From positions 1 to 64,000 of the forward strand of contig CAWJCU010000004.1 in assembly GCA_963841455.1 (NCBI GenBank): 64,000 nt of DNA, in the 5' to 3' direction. Numbering within the stretch: position 1 is the stretch's first letter; every line of letters starts with the position of its first letter. Origin of the DNA: JAWVFM01 sp963841455 (GTDB lineage: Bacteria; Actinomycetota; Thermoleophilia; Solirubrobacterales; 70-9). The position numbers and the translations under genes are program-made. The notes below the pieces were generated by a model. The model had not been told where the DNA came from. It was given only the letters and a program-made list of their open reading frames with translations, and searched no databases. Shown piece by piece: positions 51,941 through 60,132 of the stretch.

Positions 51941-52312
51941 TTACCGGGTGCCCTTCGATCCTGAGACGGCGACGCGATCGGTGGCTCGAGCATCGGCCGC
52001 GCGAACGTGCGCCGCTGCGAGTTGGCCGGCGGCTCGCTTCCATTGCGAGAAGTCGGCGCGGGTCTGGACTCCGTCGCCGACGGTCGGCCCAACACCGTCA
52101 TGGATCATGCCGCGCCAATAGGCCCAGTACGTCCGTCCCTCGCTGATCAGCGCCTCGACGGTCGAACTCGCGGTGGCGTCTCCCTTGACGATCGGCGTCG
52201 AAACGCTCTCCAGGACCTCGAGAATGTGGTCCGTCTCGGCGCCCCACTTCGAGAATCGCTTCTCCGCAAACCGGACCTGTCGCCCGCAGCCGCAAAAGCA
52301 ATACCGCGCCAC
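51941..52312 (-). CDS. Small Cys-rich N-terminus protein of unknown function
   Basis: 123 residues. The start ARYCFCGCGRQVRFAEKR has three Cys (CxCxC) and basic residues, then GAETDHILEVLESVSTPIVK and TYWAYWRGMIHDGVGPTVGD. Cys-rich ends of this sort occur in small actinobacterial proteins I cannot name. The C-terminal 30 residues are compositionally plain and may be extended by chance. The gene sits beside the decayed fragment. Confidence 0.5.
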   Translation of the reverse strand: MARYCFCGCGRQVRFAEKRFSKWGAETDHILEVLESVSTPIVKGDATASSTVEALISEGRTYWAYWRGMIHDGVGPTVGDGVQTRADFSQWKRAAGQLAAAHVRAADARATDRVAVSGSKGTR

Positions 52313-52507
52313 GCCCGGAGACTACCTAGTTTCAGGTAGTTTTAGGCGAGCCCGGCACGCCTCGGACGAACGTTCGATGCTCCGGCGGCCCGAGGAGCTC
52401 GGAGGCCTACGGCGCCGAGGCCGTGAGCTCGCCGAAGATGCCGTGCGCCTCCCCGTGAACTCGATGCGGTTCCGGTCGGCGGCGCCTAGGATCCGCGGTG
52501 GGCGGCC

Positions 52508-52885
52508 ATGAGCGTCTTCACCGAGGTCGAGCTTCAGTACCTGCGCGGTGGGCGGCAGCTCGGCCGGCTGGCCACCGTCGGCCTCGATGGCACCCCCCAC
52601 GTCGTCCCCGTCGGCTGGATCTACAACGCGGCCCGGGAGACCATCGACATCGGCGGACGCGACCTCGTGCGGACGAAGAAGTTCCGCGACGTCGCCCGCA
52701 ACGGCCGAGCCGCGGTCGTGATCGACGACCTCGAGAGCGTCGACCCATGGCGTCCGCGCGGGGTCGAGGTCCGCGGGCGGGCTGAGGCAATCCCGCTTCC
52801 GACTCCGCTGATCCGGATCCACCCGGAGCGGATCGTCACCTGGGGTCTCGGCCCGGGAAGCAAGGCTCGAACAGTCGCTGGCTAG
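52508..52885 (+). CDS. PPOX-class F420-dependent oxidoreductase
   Basis: 125 residues, split-barrel flavin/F420 fold. LRGGRQLGRLATVGLDGTPH, VVPVGWIYNAARETIDIGGR, FRDVARNGRAAVVIDDLESV and a final RIHPERIVTWGLG match the PPOX F420 group. A second, less similar member lies at 54.8 kb. Such enzymes reduce biliverdin, F420-linked or xenobiotic substrates. The 195 bases upstream hold no gene. Confidence 0.85.
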   Translation: MSVFTEVELQYLRGGRQLGRLATVGLDGTPHVVPVGWIYNAARETIDIGGRDLVRTKKFRDVARNGRAAVVIDDLESVDPWRPRGVEVRGRAEAIPLPTPLIRIHPERIVTWGLGPGSKARTVAG

Positions 52886-52895
52886 GCACCGCGAC

Positions 52896-53261
52896 CTAGG
52901 CGTCGCCGCACCAGCCGAGAGCGCCACGGCGCGCTCTCGGCAGCTTGCTGACGACCAGGTCGTATGAGTCCTCGATCATGTCGCGGATGGCTTCGTCGGG
53001 GATCGAGCCGTCGACGATGACCGTGTTCCAGTGGCGCTTGTTGAGGTGGTACCCGGGAAGCACCGCCGCGTGCGCCGCGCGAAGCGACTCGGCGAGCAGC
53101 GGCTCGCACTTGAGGCTGATCCGGAGCGATTCCGCCTCGAGCGCAGACAGAGCGAACATCTTTCCGGCTACCTTGAACACCGAGGTCTCGGGGCCGAACG
53201 GAAACGTTTCTTCGGCCCCGCTGAACGACAGGCAGTGAGCGCGTAGCTCCGCCGCATTCAT
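52896..53261 (-). CDS. MmcQ/YjbR-family protein
   Basis: 121 residues. The MmcQ/YjbR fold is recognisable by LSFSGAEETFPFGPETSVFK, FALSALEAESLRISLKCEP, and LPGYHLNKRHWNTVIVDGSI. Members have a CyaY/DNA-binding-like fold and no proven common function. Converges on the F420 gene at 10 bases. Confidence 0.87.
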   Translation of the reverse strand: MNAAELRAHCLSFSGAEETFPFGPETSVFKVAGKMFALSALEAESLRISLKCEPLLAESLRAAHAAVLPGYHLNKRHWNTVIVDGSIPDEAIRDMIEDSYDLVVSKLPRARRGALGWCGDA

Positions 53262-53282
53262 GGCGGACCGTGCCGCGCCAGG

Positions 53283-54698
53283 TCAGGCGCTTTCGGTCAC
53301 CGCCTCCGCCTTCACCCCCGCGCCGGCCGGGATCAGCAACCACGCTGTGGCGACGGCGCCGACGAGCGCGATCACGGCGCTGACGATCAGCGCGTGGTGG
53401 AGGCCATCGACGTAGGCCTGAGGATTCCCGCCGAGAGCGGCGTTGGCGGGGACGAGCGTTCCGAGCGCGGCGATTCCGACCGCCACACCCGCCTGCCGGA
53501 ACGTGTCGTTGGAGCCTGCGGCGAGACCGCTCTGCTCATCGGGCAGGGCGTTCAGGGCCAGAGCGCTCCCGGTGGGGTTGAAGAGCCCGGTGCCGAGGCT
53601 GGTCACGAGGAGTCCCGGCAGAAGCGCCGTCCATGAAGAGTTGACGCCGATCACGAGCATCAGGGCGAGCCCAGCGCCGACGAGGCCCAGACCGACGCTC
53701 GCGATCTTCGCGGGCGATGCCTTCGCGCCGAGCTGCGCGGTCATCCCGGAGACGACGAAGACGAGGAACGTGCCGGGAAGGTAGACGAGGCCCGTCTGGA
53801 TCGGCGACATGCTGAGGACCGTCTGCAGATAGAGGGTGAGGTAGAGGAACACCGCGAAGAACGAGGACGCGATGGCGAACACCGCTATCTGGGGCCCGGC
53901 GAAAAGGCGCCCACGGAGAAGTCGCAGCGGAAGCATCGGCTCGCGCGAGCGGCCCTCCACGACCACGAATGCGACGAGGAGCGCCACCGCCCCGGCGAGC
54001 GCCGCGACGATGCCCGGGCTGCCCCAGCCGTCGGTATTGCCGCGGAGCAGCCCCAGCACCAAGAGAAACAGCCCCGCGATGAGCGTGATCTGCCCGGGCA
54101 CATCGATCCGCCTGGGGGTCGGGTCGCGACCCTCCGCCACCCAGCGATAGGTGACCCAGATCACGGCCGCACCGATCGGCACGTTGACGAGGAAGATCGC
54201 CCGCCAGTCGAAGAGGGCCGTGAGCGACCCGCCGATGAACGGCCCGAGCGCGAACGAGGCGCCGATCGCGGCGCCGTACGCGGCGAGCGCGTTCGTGCGA
54301 TCCGCGCGCTCCGGCGTCACCTGCGAGATGAGCGCGAGGGCGGTCGCGAACATCATCGACGCCCCGAGCCCCTGGACCGCGCGCGCGGCGACGAGGACGC
54401 CGATGCCGCTCGCCGCTCCGCACGCGGCGGAGCTCAGCGTGAAGATCACCAGGCCGATCAGGAAGACCCTCCGCCGGCCGAACCGGTCCGCAATCGCACC
54501 GGCTGTGAGCACCGTCGCTGCGAGCGGAATCGTGTAGGCGTCGACCACCCACTGGAGCCCGCTCAGGCCGGTGTCGAGACCGGAGGCAATCGATGAGAGG
54601 GCGGTGTTGATGACGCTGATGTCGAGCATCAGCATCGCGGTCGCCAGGCAGGCGGCGGCGATCGTCACGGTGCGGTTGGCTCGGTGAGTCTGGCTCAA
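53283..54698 (-). CDS. MFS transporter, DHA2 (EmrB/QacA) drug efflux type
   Basis: 471 residues with about 14 hydrophobic segments. Motif A AGAIADRFGRRRVFLIGLVI and the antiporter signature LGPFIGGSLTALFDWRAIFL are typical of DHA2; MLDISVINTALSSIASGLDT is the first-helix motif. TTG 54698 is supported by AGGAGG six bases upstream. Exports drugs or metabolites using the proton gradient. Confidence 0.93.
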   Translation of the reverse strand: MSQTHRANRTVTIAAACLATAMLMLDISVINTALSSIASGLDTGLSGLQWVVDAYTIPLAATVLTAGAIADRFGRRRVFLIGLVIFTLSSAACGAASGIGVLVAARAVQGLGASMMFATALALISQVTPERADRTNALAAYGAAIGASFALGPFIGGSLTALFDWRAIFLVNVPIGAAVIWVTYRWVAEGRDPTPRRIDVPGQITLIAGLFLLVLGLLRGNTDGWGSPGIVAALAGAVALLVAFVVVEGRSREPMLPLRLLRGRLFAGPQIAVFAIASSFFAVFLYLTLYLQTVLSMSPIQTGLVYLPGTFLVFVVSGMTAQLGAKASPAKIASVGLGLVGAGLALMLVIGVNSSWTALLPGLLVTSLGTGLFNPTGSALALNALPDEQSGLAAGSNDTFRQAGVAVGIAALGTLVPANAALGGNPQAYVDGLHHALIVSAVIALVGAVATAWLLIPAGAGVKAEAVTESA

Positions 54699-54808
54699 CG
54701 GGTTCCTCCTGGGCGGTTGCGGAGCTAATAGGTGGTAGCAGCTGGGAGCCGAGGCTCCCTCGTACCGTCGGGAGCGAGCGGAACTCTCGCGCTCGATGAT
54801 TAACCTGC

Positions 54809-55258
54809 GTGGTGATGCCCGACGAGGCGGCGCTGCTCAAGTTGATCGCGAACCGCCGGCACGGAGTGCTCGCCGCCGTCACGAAGGCCGGCTACCCCCA
54901 CCTCACGAACGTGCTCTACGCGTGGGACGGCGCCGAGCGGCTCGCGCGCGTCTCGACAACTGCCGATCGGGTCAAGGGGAGGATCCTCACCCGCGACCCG
55001 CGCGCAGCTCTCTACGTCGTTGGCGACCATCACTGGGCATACGCGGTCGCCGAGTGCGACGCCGAGCTCTCAGCCGTAGCGTCGGAACCCGGCGACGCCG
55101 CGTGCCGGGAGCTACTCGAGGTGCACAACGCCGTCGGCGGCGGCCAGGAGGATGAGGAGGCGTTCTTCGCGCGGATGGTCGAGGCCAGGCGGCTGGTCGT
55201 TCGGCTGCGCGTCAGGCGCGCCTACGGGCTCGTTCTCGACCGCCCGCCCGGCGATTGA
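54809..55258 (+). CDS. PPOX-class F420-dependent oxidoreductase
   Basis: 149 residues. LKLIANRRHGVLAAVTKAGY and PHLTNVLYAWDG open the split barrel; STTADRVKGRILTRDPRAAL and VVGDHHWAYAVAECDAELSA follow, with VEARRLVVRLRVRRAYGLVL at the end. A member of the PPOX F420 family distinct from that at 52.5 kb. GTG 54809, GTG 54812 and ATG 54815 are all possible starts. Confidence 0.84.
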   Translation: MVMPDEAALLKLIANRRHGVLAAVTKAGYPHLTNVLYAWDGAERLARVSTTADRVKGRILTRDPRAALYVVGDHHWAYAVAECDAELSAVASEPGDAACRELLEVHNAVGGGQEDEEAFFARMVEARRLVVRLRVRRAYGLVLDRPPGD

Positions 55259-55405
55259 CGACCCGGCGCCCGTCAGGGAAATCGGGCTCTTTCCTTGCCG
55301 CCCCCGAGCTGCCGTCCACTACTCGTCGCGCGTCCCGTACCGCGATGGACGATGAGCAGAGAGGGCTAAGCTCAGATCAAATCCTCGGAACGAAGGAGCG
55401 GCGCG

Positions 55406-55921
55406 ATGACGGACCACACCGAGACGGCGATCCTGGCTGGAGGGTGCTTCTGGGGGGCGCAGGAGCTGCTGCGCAAGCGTGACGGCGTGATCTCGACGCG
55501 GGTCGGATACGCGGGCGGGGACGTTCCCAACGCCACCTACCAGAACCACGAGGGCCATGCCGAGGCCGTGGAGATCGTCTTCGACCCCGAGCGAATCTCC
55601 TATCGCGACATCCTGGAGTTCTTCTTCCAGATTCATGACCCGACTACGAAGGACCAGCAGGGCAACGACATCGGGTCGAGCTACCGCTCCGAGATCTTCT
55701 ACACCAGCGACGATCAGCGCCGGGTCGCCGAGGAGACGATCGCCGACGTCGACGCATCGGGCCTGTGGCCGGGCAAGGTCGTCACCGAGGTGAGTGAGGC
55801 GGGCCCGTTCTGGGAAGCCGAGCCCGAGCACCAGGACTACCTACAACGGATCCCGAACGGCTACACGTGCCACTTCGTGCGGCCTGACTGGAAGCTGCCG
55901 CACCGCGAGAAGGCCGCGTAG
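55406..55921 (+). CDS. msrA: Peptide methionine sulfoxide reductase A
   Basis: 171 residues. The catalytic GCFWGAQELL is at residues 13-22 (Cys-14), followed by VGYAGGDVPNATYQNH and the HDPTTKDQQGNDIGSSYRSE block, all canonical. C-terminal resolving Cys are not obvious beyond YTCHFVRP. Repairs oxidised Met. Lies just upstream of cspA, perhaps as part of a stress cluster. Confidence 0.96.
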   Translation: MTDHTETAILAGGCFWGAQELLRKRDGVISTRVGYAGGDVPNATYQNHEGHAEAVEIVFDPERISYRDILEFFFQIHDPTTKDQQGNDIGSSYRSEIFYTSDDQRRVAEETIADVDASGLWPGKVVTEVSEAGPFWEAEPEHQDYLQRIPNGYTCHFVRPDWKLPHREKAA

Positions 55922-56031
55922 ACTCTTTCGCGGGTCGGGCATTCGTTCGATCAAAGTAGTCCGCTTTTTCGCAGTCGTTGCCTACAGGCACCCTCCGCGT
56001 TCTTGGTGGGCCCAGACGGAGGGACCGAGAG
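55922..56031 (+). promoter_or_regulatory. Second cspA leader with Shine-Dalgarno-pairing element
   Basis: CCCTCCG (55991-55997) is perfectly complementary to CGGAGGG (56017-56023), which contains the Shine-Dalgarno. It is part of CTCCGCGTTC (55993-56002), identical in sequence and in its 39-base distance from the ATG to the element before the first cspA. A temperature-responsive hairpin is the obvious idea. Confidence 0.5.
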
Positions 56032-56235
56032 ATGGCCACAGGAACAGTCAAGTGGTTCAACGACGACAAGGGCTTCGGATTCATCACGCCCGATGAGGCC
56101 GGAGACGACGTGTTCGTGCATCACAGCGCAATCCAGGGCAACGGCTTCAAGTCGCTGGCCGAAGGTGCCAAGGTGAGTTACGACGTCGAGCAGGGCGCAA
56201 AGGGCCCGGCGGCCGCGAACGTCCAGGCGCTTTAG
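56032..56235 (+). CDS. cspA: CspA-family cold shock protein (second copy)
   Basis: 67 residues: ATGTVKWFNDDKGFGFITPD with RNP1 KGFGFITP and RNP2 VFVHHSAI. Very close to the copy at 21.6 kb, differing mostly at the C-terminus (AANVQAL versus AGNVTPQGS). ATG 56032 is set by GGAGGG 8 bases upstream and by the family N-terminus. RNA chaperone. A small basic-protein gene follows, unlike the winged-helix-like one after the first copy. Confidence 0.96.
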   Translation: MATGTVKWFNDDKGFGFITPDEAGDDVFVHHSAIQGNGFKSLAEGAKVSYDVEQGAKGPAAANVQAL

Positions 56236-56247
56236 GGATTAGGGGCC

Positions 56248-56448
56248 ATGTCCTCAGGCAGCAAGCGGAAGACAACGATGGCGAAGCTCAACCGTGAACG
56301 CAGGCTCCTCGAGCGTCGGCAGGAGAAGCAGGCCAGGAAGGCTGCGCGGAAGCAGGCGGCCGCAGACGCGCAGGCCGACCCCACAACTCACGAAGCACCC
56401 GCGCCTGACATGCGAGACGTCGCTGGCCCGGAATCAGCCGACGACTGA
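56248..56448 (+). CDS. Small basic protein downstream of cspA
   Basis: 66 residues, or 56 from the second Met at 56278. The core MAKLNRERRLLERRQEKQAR, KAARKQAAADAQ is an amphipathic, Lys/Arg-rich helix, then an acidic tail. Similar small helical proteins (ribosome- or RNA-associated in appearance) often sit next to csp genes. Starts 12 bases after cspA; likely co-transcribed. Function unknown. Confidence 0.72.
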   Translation: MSSGSKRKTTMAKLNRERRLLERRQEKQARKAARKQAAADAQADPTTHEAPAPDMRDVAGPESADD

Positions 56449-56543
56449 CCCCCCCGGAGGGAGCTTCATGCTCGGACGGACTCGGCGGCTGCCGTCACGC
56501 GCCGTCGTCGCCGTGAGGGCTTTGGCTGAACGACGGATAGACG

Positions 56544-57293
56544 ATGACGACGGACTACGAGGAGATCGGCGATCAATACAAGCGCGCCAAGGCTCAGCCG
56601 TGGCGAACGTTCATCGAGGCGCCCTCCCTGCTCGGGCTGGTGGGCGAGCTCGCTGGAATGTCGGTGCTCGACCTCGCCTGCGGAGAGGGCCATTACACGC
56701 GGCTCCTGAAACAGGGCGGCGCGGACCGCGTTACGGGCATCGACCTCTCGCCTCGTATGATCGCCCTCGCGCGCGAAGCTGAGGAGCGCGAGCCGCTCGG
56801 AATCGACTACTTGGTTGGCGACGTCCTCGATCTCGATCCGCCCGAGCGCTTCGACCTCGTCGTCGCGGCGTACCTTCTCAACTACGCCAGCAGTCGCGAG
56901 GAGCTGCGCGCGATGTGCGAGGCGATCGCCCGCGCCCTCAAGCCGGGTGGGCGCTTCGTGACCGTGAACACCAGGCCGGGCATCGAGTTCCGTGACGTCG
57001 ATTTCACGCCGTATGGATTCGAGCGAATCTTCGTCGGCGAGATGCCTGAGGGCGCGCCGTACACGTGGCGAATCCACCTCGACGAGTCGTCATTCGACAT
57101 CACGAACTTCCAGCTCGGCGTCGCGGCCCACGACTGGGCGTTGAGCGAAGCTGGCCTCGAGCACGGGCACTGGTCGAACCCAACGGTCTCGGCGGAGGGT
57201 GAGCGGGTATTTCCCGGCGATTACTGGGAGCGCTTCCTCCAACACCCGCCGATTCAGTTGCTCGAATGTCGAGCTCCGACCGAATCACCGTGA
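56544..57293 (+). CDS. Class I SAM-dependent methyltransferase
   Basis: 249 residues. SAM site SVLDLACGEGHYTRLLKQGG, then VTGIDLSPRMIALAREAEE, FDLVVAAYLLNYASSREELR and LKPGGRFVTVNTRPG. The C-terminal half (FERIFVGEMPEGAPYTWRIH) does not point to a known subclass. Ubiquinone-type or small-molecule methylation is possible. Confidence 0.9.
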   Translation: MTTDYEEIGDQYKRAKAQPWRTFIEAPSLLGLVGELAGMSVLDLACGEGHYTRLLKQGGADRVTGIDLSPRMIALAREAEEREPLGIDYLVGDVLDLDPPERFDLVVAAYLLNYASSREELRAMCEAIARALKPGGRFVTVNTRPGIEFRDVDFTPYGFERIFVGEMPEGAPYTWRIHLDESSFDITNFQLGVAAHDWALSEAGLEHGHWSNPTVSAEGERVFPGDYWERFLQHPPIQLLECRAPTESP

Positions 57294-57312
57294 CCGACCG
57301 GAGGCAGTACCA

Positions 57313-58620
57313 ATGAGGTTCAACCTCGATCGCGCCGTCCGCGGATGGGCGGGTCGCTTCGTTTTCCCACTCGTCGTCGCCGTCGCCCTCGCTTTCACGA
57401 CGATCGCTCTGGCGGCCGGCGCCAAGACAATTCTGGTCAGCGCGAGCTCTTCGGGCGAGCCGGCGAACCAGGAGAGCGGCAATCCTGCCCTTTCGGGCGA
57501 TGGGCGGTACGTCGCTTTCGTATCCTTCGCCACCAACCTCGACCCGGGCGGCGTTGGAGGGGTCTTCGTTCGAGATCGCGACAGGGGCACGACTCAGTTG
57601 GTCGCGCCGGCCTCGGGAGGCGTCCAGCCCATCCAGCCTGCGATCTCGGCCACCGGTCGATTCGTCGCCTACGCCGAGCCCGACAGGTTCGGCGACGGCA
57701 ACGTCTACCTCCACGACATGACGAGCGGGACGACGAGCGTTGTGACCGTCGGCGTCAACGGGAAGCCGGCCGGCGGCCGGAGCCAGAACCCGTCGGTGTC
57801 CGCCGACGGGCGGTTCGTCGTCTTCAGCTCCGACGCCAAGAGCCTCACTCCCCGAAAGCCGGTCGCCGCTCGGAACGAGTTCGTCCGCGACATGAAGACC
57901 GGAAAGACGCAGCAGGTAAACGTCACCTCCACCGGCAAGCCGGGAAACGGCTACTGCCACCACCCCTCGATCTCCGCCGACGGGCGCTACGTCGTCTACG
58001 AGACGCAGGCGACGAACATCATCAAGGGCGCCAGGGGATACAACATCTACGTCCGCGACCTGAAGCGGCAAAGGACGATCCTCGCCAGCGTGAGCTCCTC
58101 CGGGAAGCGGGCGAACGACGGGAGCCACAGAGCCGTGATCTCCGGGGACGGGCGCTACGTCGCTTTCGTGTCGAAGGCGACGAACCTCGTCAAGCAGGAC
58201 GCGAACCGGAAGGCAGACATCTTCGTGCGCGACCTGAAGAGGGCTAAGACGACGCGGGTCAGCGTCAGCTCATCGGGCAAGCAATCCAACGGAGACAGCA
58301 ACGCCCCCGCGATCTCCAACCACGGCGGCTTCATCACCTTCGAGTCCAGTGGCACGAACCTCGTCTCAGGGCGAGGCGACGGCAAGCTCCACGTGTTCTT
58401 CCGGGATGAGCGAAGCGGCAAGACGGTGCAGGCGGACGTGAGCTCGTCCGGGAAGCCGGCGAACGCCGGCGTGGGGGTCCTCATTCCCTTCTACACGCAG
58501 TCGCTGGCGATGTCAGCGGACGGGCGCTCGGTCGCATTTGAGTCGCCCGCGACCAACCTCGTCTCGGGCCATACGGGCCGCAACGACGCCGTCTACCTTC
58601 GCGGGCCGCTGCACGGCTGA
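57313..58620 (+). CDS. Secreted PD40/WD40-like beta-propeller protein
   Basis: 435 residues. A signal peptide (FPLVVAVALAFTTIALAAGA) leads to seven or so repeats of about 45-55 residues, each with a PD40/TolB-like core of the form ISADGRYVVYETQATNI, VRDLKRAKTTRVSVSSSGKQ and so on. ISxDGRYVAF recurs almost unchanged. A seven-bladed extracellular propeller is likely, a scaffold for binding. No enzymatic domain is present. Confidence 0.86.
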   Translation: MRFNLDRAVRGWAGRFVFPLVVAVALAFTTIALAAGAKTILVSASSSGEPANQESGNPALSGDGRYVAFVSFATNLDPGGVGGVFVRDRDRGTTQLVAPASGGVQPIQPAISATGRFVAYAEPDRFGDGNVYLHDMTSGTTSVVTVGVNGKPAGGRSQNPSVSADGRFVVFSSDAKSLTPRKPVAARNEFVRDMKTGKTQQVNVTSTGKPGNGYCHHPSISADGRYVVYETQATNIIKGARGYNIYVRDLKRQRTILASVSSSGKRANDGSHRAVISGDGRYVAFVSKATNLVKQDANRKADIFVRDLKRAKTTRVSVSSSGKQSNGDSNAPAISNHGGFITFESSGTNLVSGRGDGKLHVFFRDERSGKTVQADVSSSGKPANAGVGVLIPFYTQSLAMSADGRSVAFESPATNLVSGHTGRNDAVYLRGPLHG

Positions 58621-58661
58621 GCGGCAATGACGTCTTGGCGAGCGCCTGACGCCCAACGCGG

Positions 58662-59084
58662 CTACGAGCGCCGCTCGAGAACCACCACGGGAATCTGCCG
58701 CTCCGTATTCGCCTGGTAGGAGTCGTAGGCGGGCCAGTCCTCGTTCATCAGCTTCCACAGCCTCTCGCGCTCCTCCCCCTCCGCCACCGACGCGCGCACC
58801 GGGACCGTCTCGTCTCGCACCTCGATGGTCGCGTCCGGATCCGCCTGCAGGTTCTGGAACCAGATCGGATCGTGCTGCCACCCGCCCTTCGACGCCACCA
58901 CCACCCAGCGATCGCCGTCGGTTCGATGGATGAGGGGCATCGTCCGCGGCTCGCCCGACTTGCGGCCGGTGGTGGTCAGCAGCAGGACCGTCGCGCCGTG
59001 CCAGTGGTAGCCGCGCTCGCCACCGGTCTCTCGGTAGACGCGAACGTGCTCGGCACCGAAGAGCTCGTCGTCGTTCACGGTCAC
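58662..59084 (-). CDS. Deazaflavin (F420)-dependent nitroreductase (Ddn/DUF385)
   Basis: 140 residues. GYHWHGATVLLLTTTGRKSG, EPRTMPLIHRTDGDRWVVVA, SKGGWQHDPIWFQNLQADPD and DWPAYDSYQANTERQIPVVV are all Ddn signatures. Family members reduce nitroimidazoles and quinones with reduced F420. GTG 59084 (or GTG 59078) gives the usual length. Adds to the F420-linked enzymes here. Confidence 0.9.
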   Translation of the reverse strand: MTVNDDELFGAEHVRVYRETGGERGYHWHGATVLLLTTTGRKSGEPRTMPLIHRTDGDRWVVVASKGGWQHDPIWFQNLQADPDATIEVRDETVPVRASVAEGEERERLWKLMNEDWPAYDSYQANTERQIPVVVLERRS

Positions 59085-59198
59085 CGTTCGATCGTAAGGG
59101 GTTCCGCTTCCGGGATCTCGGTGGGGCCGGCATGGCCGTACGATCGCTTGGACCAGCAGAAGGAAGGAGAGCCCGATGTCACGCTCAAGCTTGAAGCC

Positions 59199-59762
59199 AT
59201 GCTGATCTACTCGATGGGCGTCTCGGTTGACGGCTTTATCGCCGACCGCGAGGGCGCGTTCGCGTGGACGGTTCCCAACGATGAGCAGTTTCGTTTCCAC
59301 ACCGCGCAGGTACGCGAGCTCGGCGGTTATCTGTGCGGCCGCAGGCTCTACGAGACGATGCTGCCGTGGGAGACGGATCCGTCGATGCGCGACAACGAGC
59401 TCAGGATCGCGTTCGCCGACGTCTGGTGCGCTATCCCGAAGGTCGTCTTCAGCCGCACGCTCGACAGCGTTCAGGGCAACGCCCGGCTCGCCGAGGCGTC
59501 GCTGGCCGAGGAGTCAGCTGCGGTGCTCGACGCGACCGACAAGGACGTCTCGATCGGCGGCGCCGGCCTCGCCGCGCCGGCGTTCGAGCTCGGCCTCGTT
59601 GACGAGCTGCGCATGTTCCGCAATCCGGTCGTCGTCGGTGGCGGCACGCCCTTCCTGCCTCCGGTCACCGAAGACGTCCCGCTCGACCTGATCGAGACGA
59701 AGACGTTCGGCTCGCGCGTGATCTACGAGCGCTATGGGCGCGCCCGCGATGCGTCGGACTGA
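59199..59762 (+). CDS. Dihydrofolate reductase-family (RibD C-terminal-like) protein
   Basis: 187 residues. MLIYSMGVSVDGFIADREGA, LCGRRLYETMLPWE, then DKDVSIGGAGLAAPAFELGL and VDELRMFRNPVVVGGGTPFL: the DHFR/RibD-C fold used as a reductase. Upstream, the Shine-Dalgarno AAGGAG is better placed for a 9-codon frame (SRSSLKPC) that ends inside this start, so a coupling mini-ORF may exist. Confidence 0.87.
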   Translation: MLIYSMGVSVDGFIADREGAFAWTVPNDEQFRFHTAQVRELGGYLCGRRLYETMLPWETDPSMRDNELRIAFADVWCAIPKVVFSRTLDSVQGNARLAEASLAEESAAVLDATDKDVSIGGAGLAAPAFELGLVDELRMFRNPVVVGGGTPFLPPVTEDVPLDLIETKTFGSRVIYERYGRARDASD

Positions 59763-59778
59763 CACCGCCGCGGGCTAG

Positions 59779-60132
59779 ATGATTGATTCCGAATTTGTGG
59801 CCGTAGGCGCTGAAATACAGGCCAGGTTGACCGATCTCGGCGTTATGCCGAAGCACGAGCAGAAGGTGTTCGGCGGCATCGGCTTCATGATCGACGGCCA
59901 TACGGCGGTGGGGGTCGGCGGCGAGGGTGGCCTGATGATCCACTGCTCCAAGGAGGAGACCGAGGCTCTCCTCGCCAAGCCCGGTGCGCGACCGTTTGAG
60001 ATGCGCGGACGCGAGATGAAGGGCTGGCTTCGGGTCGATGCCGAGTCGGTCTCCACGAAGCGAGCGCTCGAGCCCTGGGCTATGCAGAGCGTCGCTTTCG
60101 CCCGCGCGTTGCCGACGAAAGAGAAGAAGTGA
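59779..60132 (+). CDS. TfoX N-terminal-domain protein
   Basis: 117 residues. QKVFGGIGFMIDGHTAVGVG, GGLMIHCSKEETEALLAKPG, FEMRGREMKGWLRVDAESVS is the TfoX_N pattern. In gamma-proteobacteria TfoX regulates competence; actinobacterial single-domain versions are uncharacterised. Stop overlaps the next start (GTGA at 60129-60132), so it is translated with a methyltransferase. Confidence 0.87.
   Translation: MIDSEFVAVGAEIQARLTDLGVMPKHEQKVFGGIGFMIDGHTAVGVGGEGGLMIHCSKEETEALLAKPGARPFEMRGREMKGWLRVDAESVSTKRALEPWAMQSVAFARALPTKEKK

Noticed and set aside
57430..58600. Regular DNA repeats
   Set aside because: They are the coding repeats of the beta-propeller blades, not an independent repeat element.
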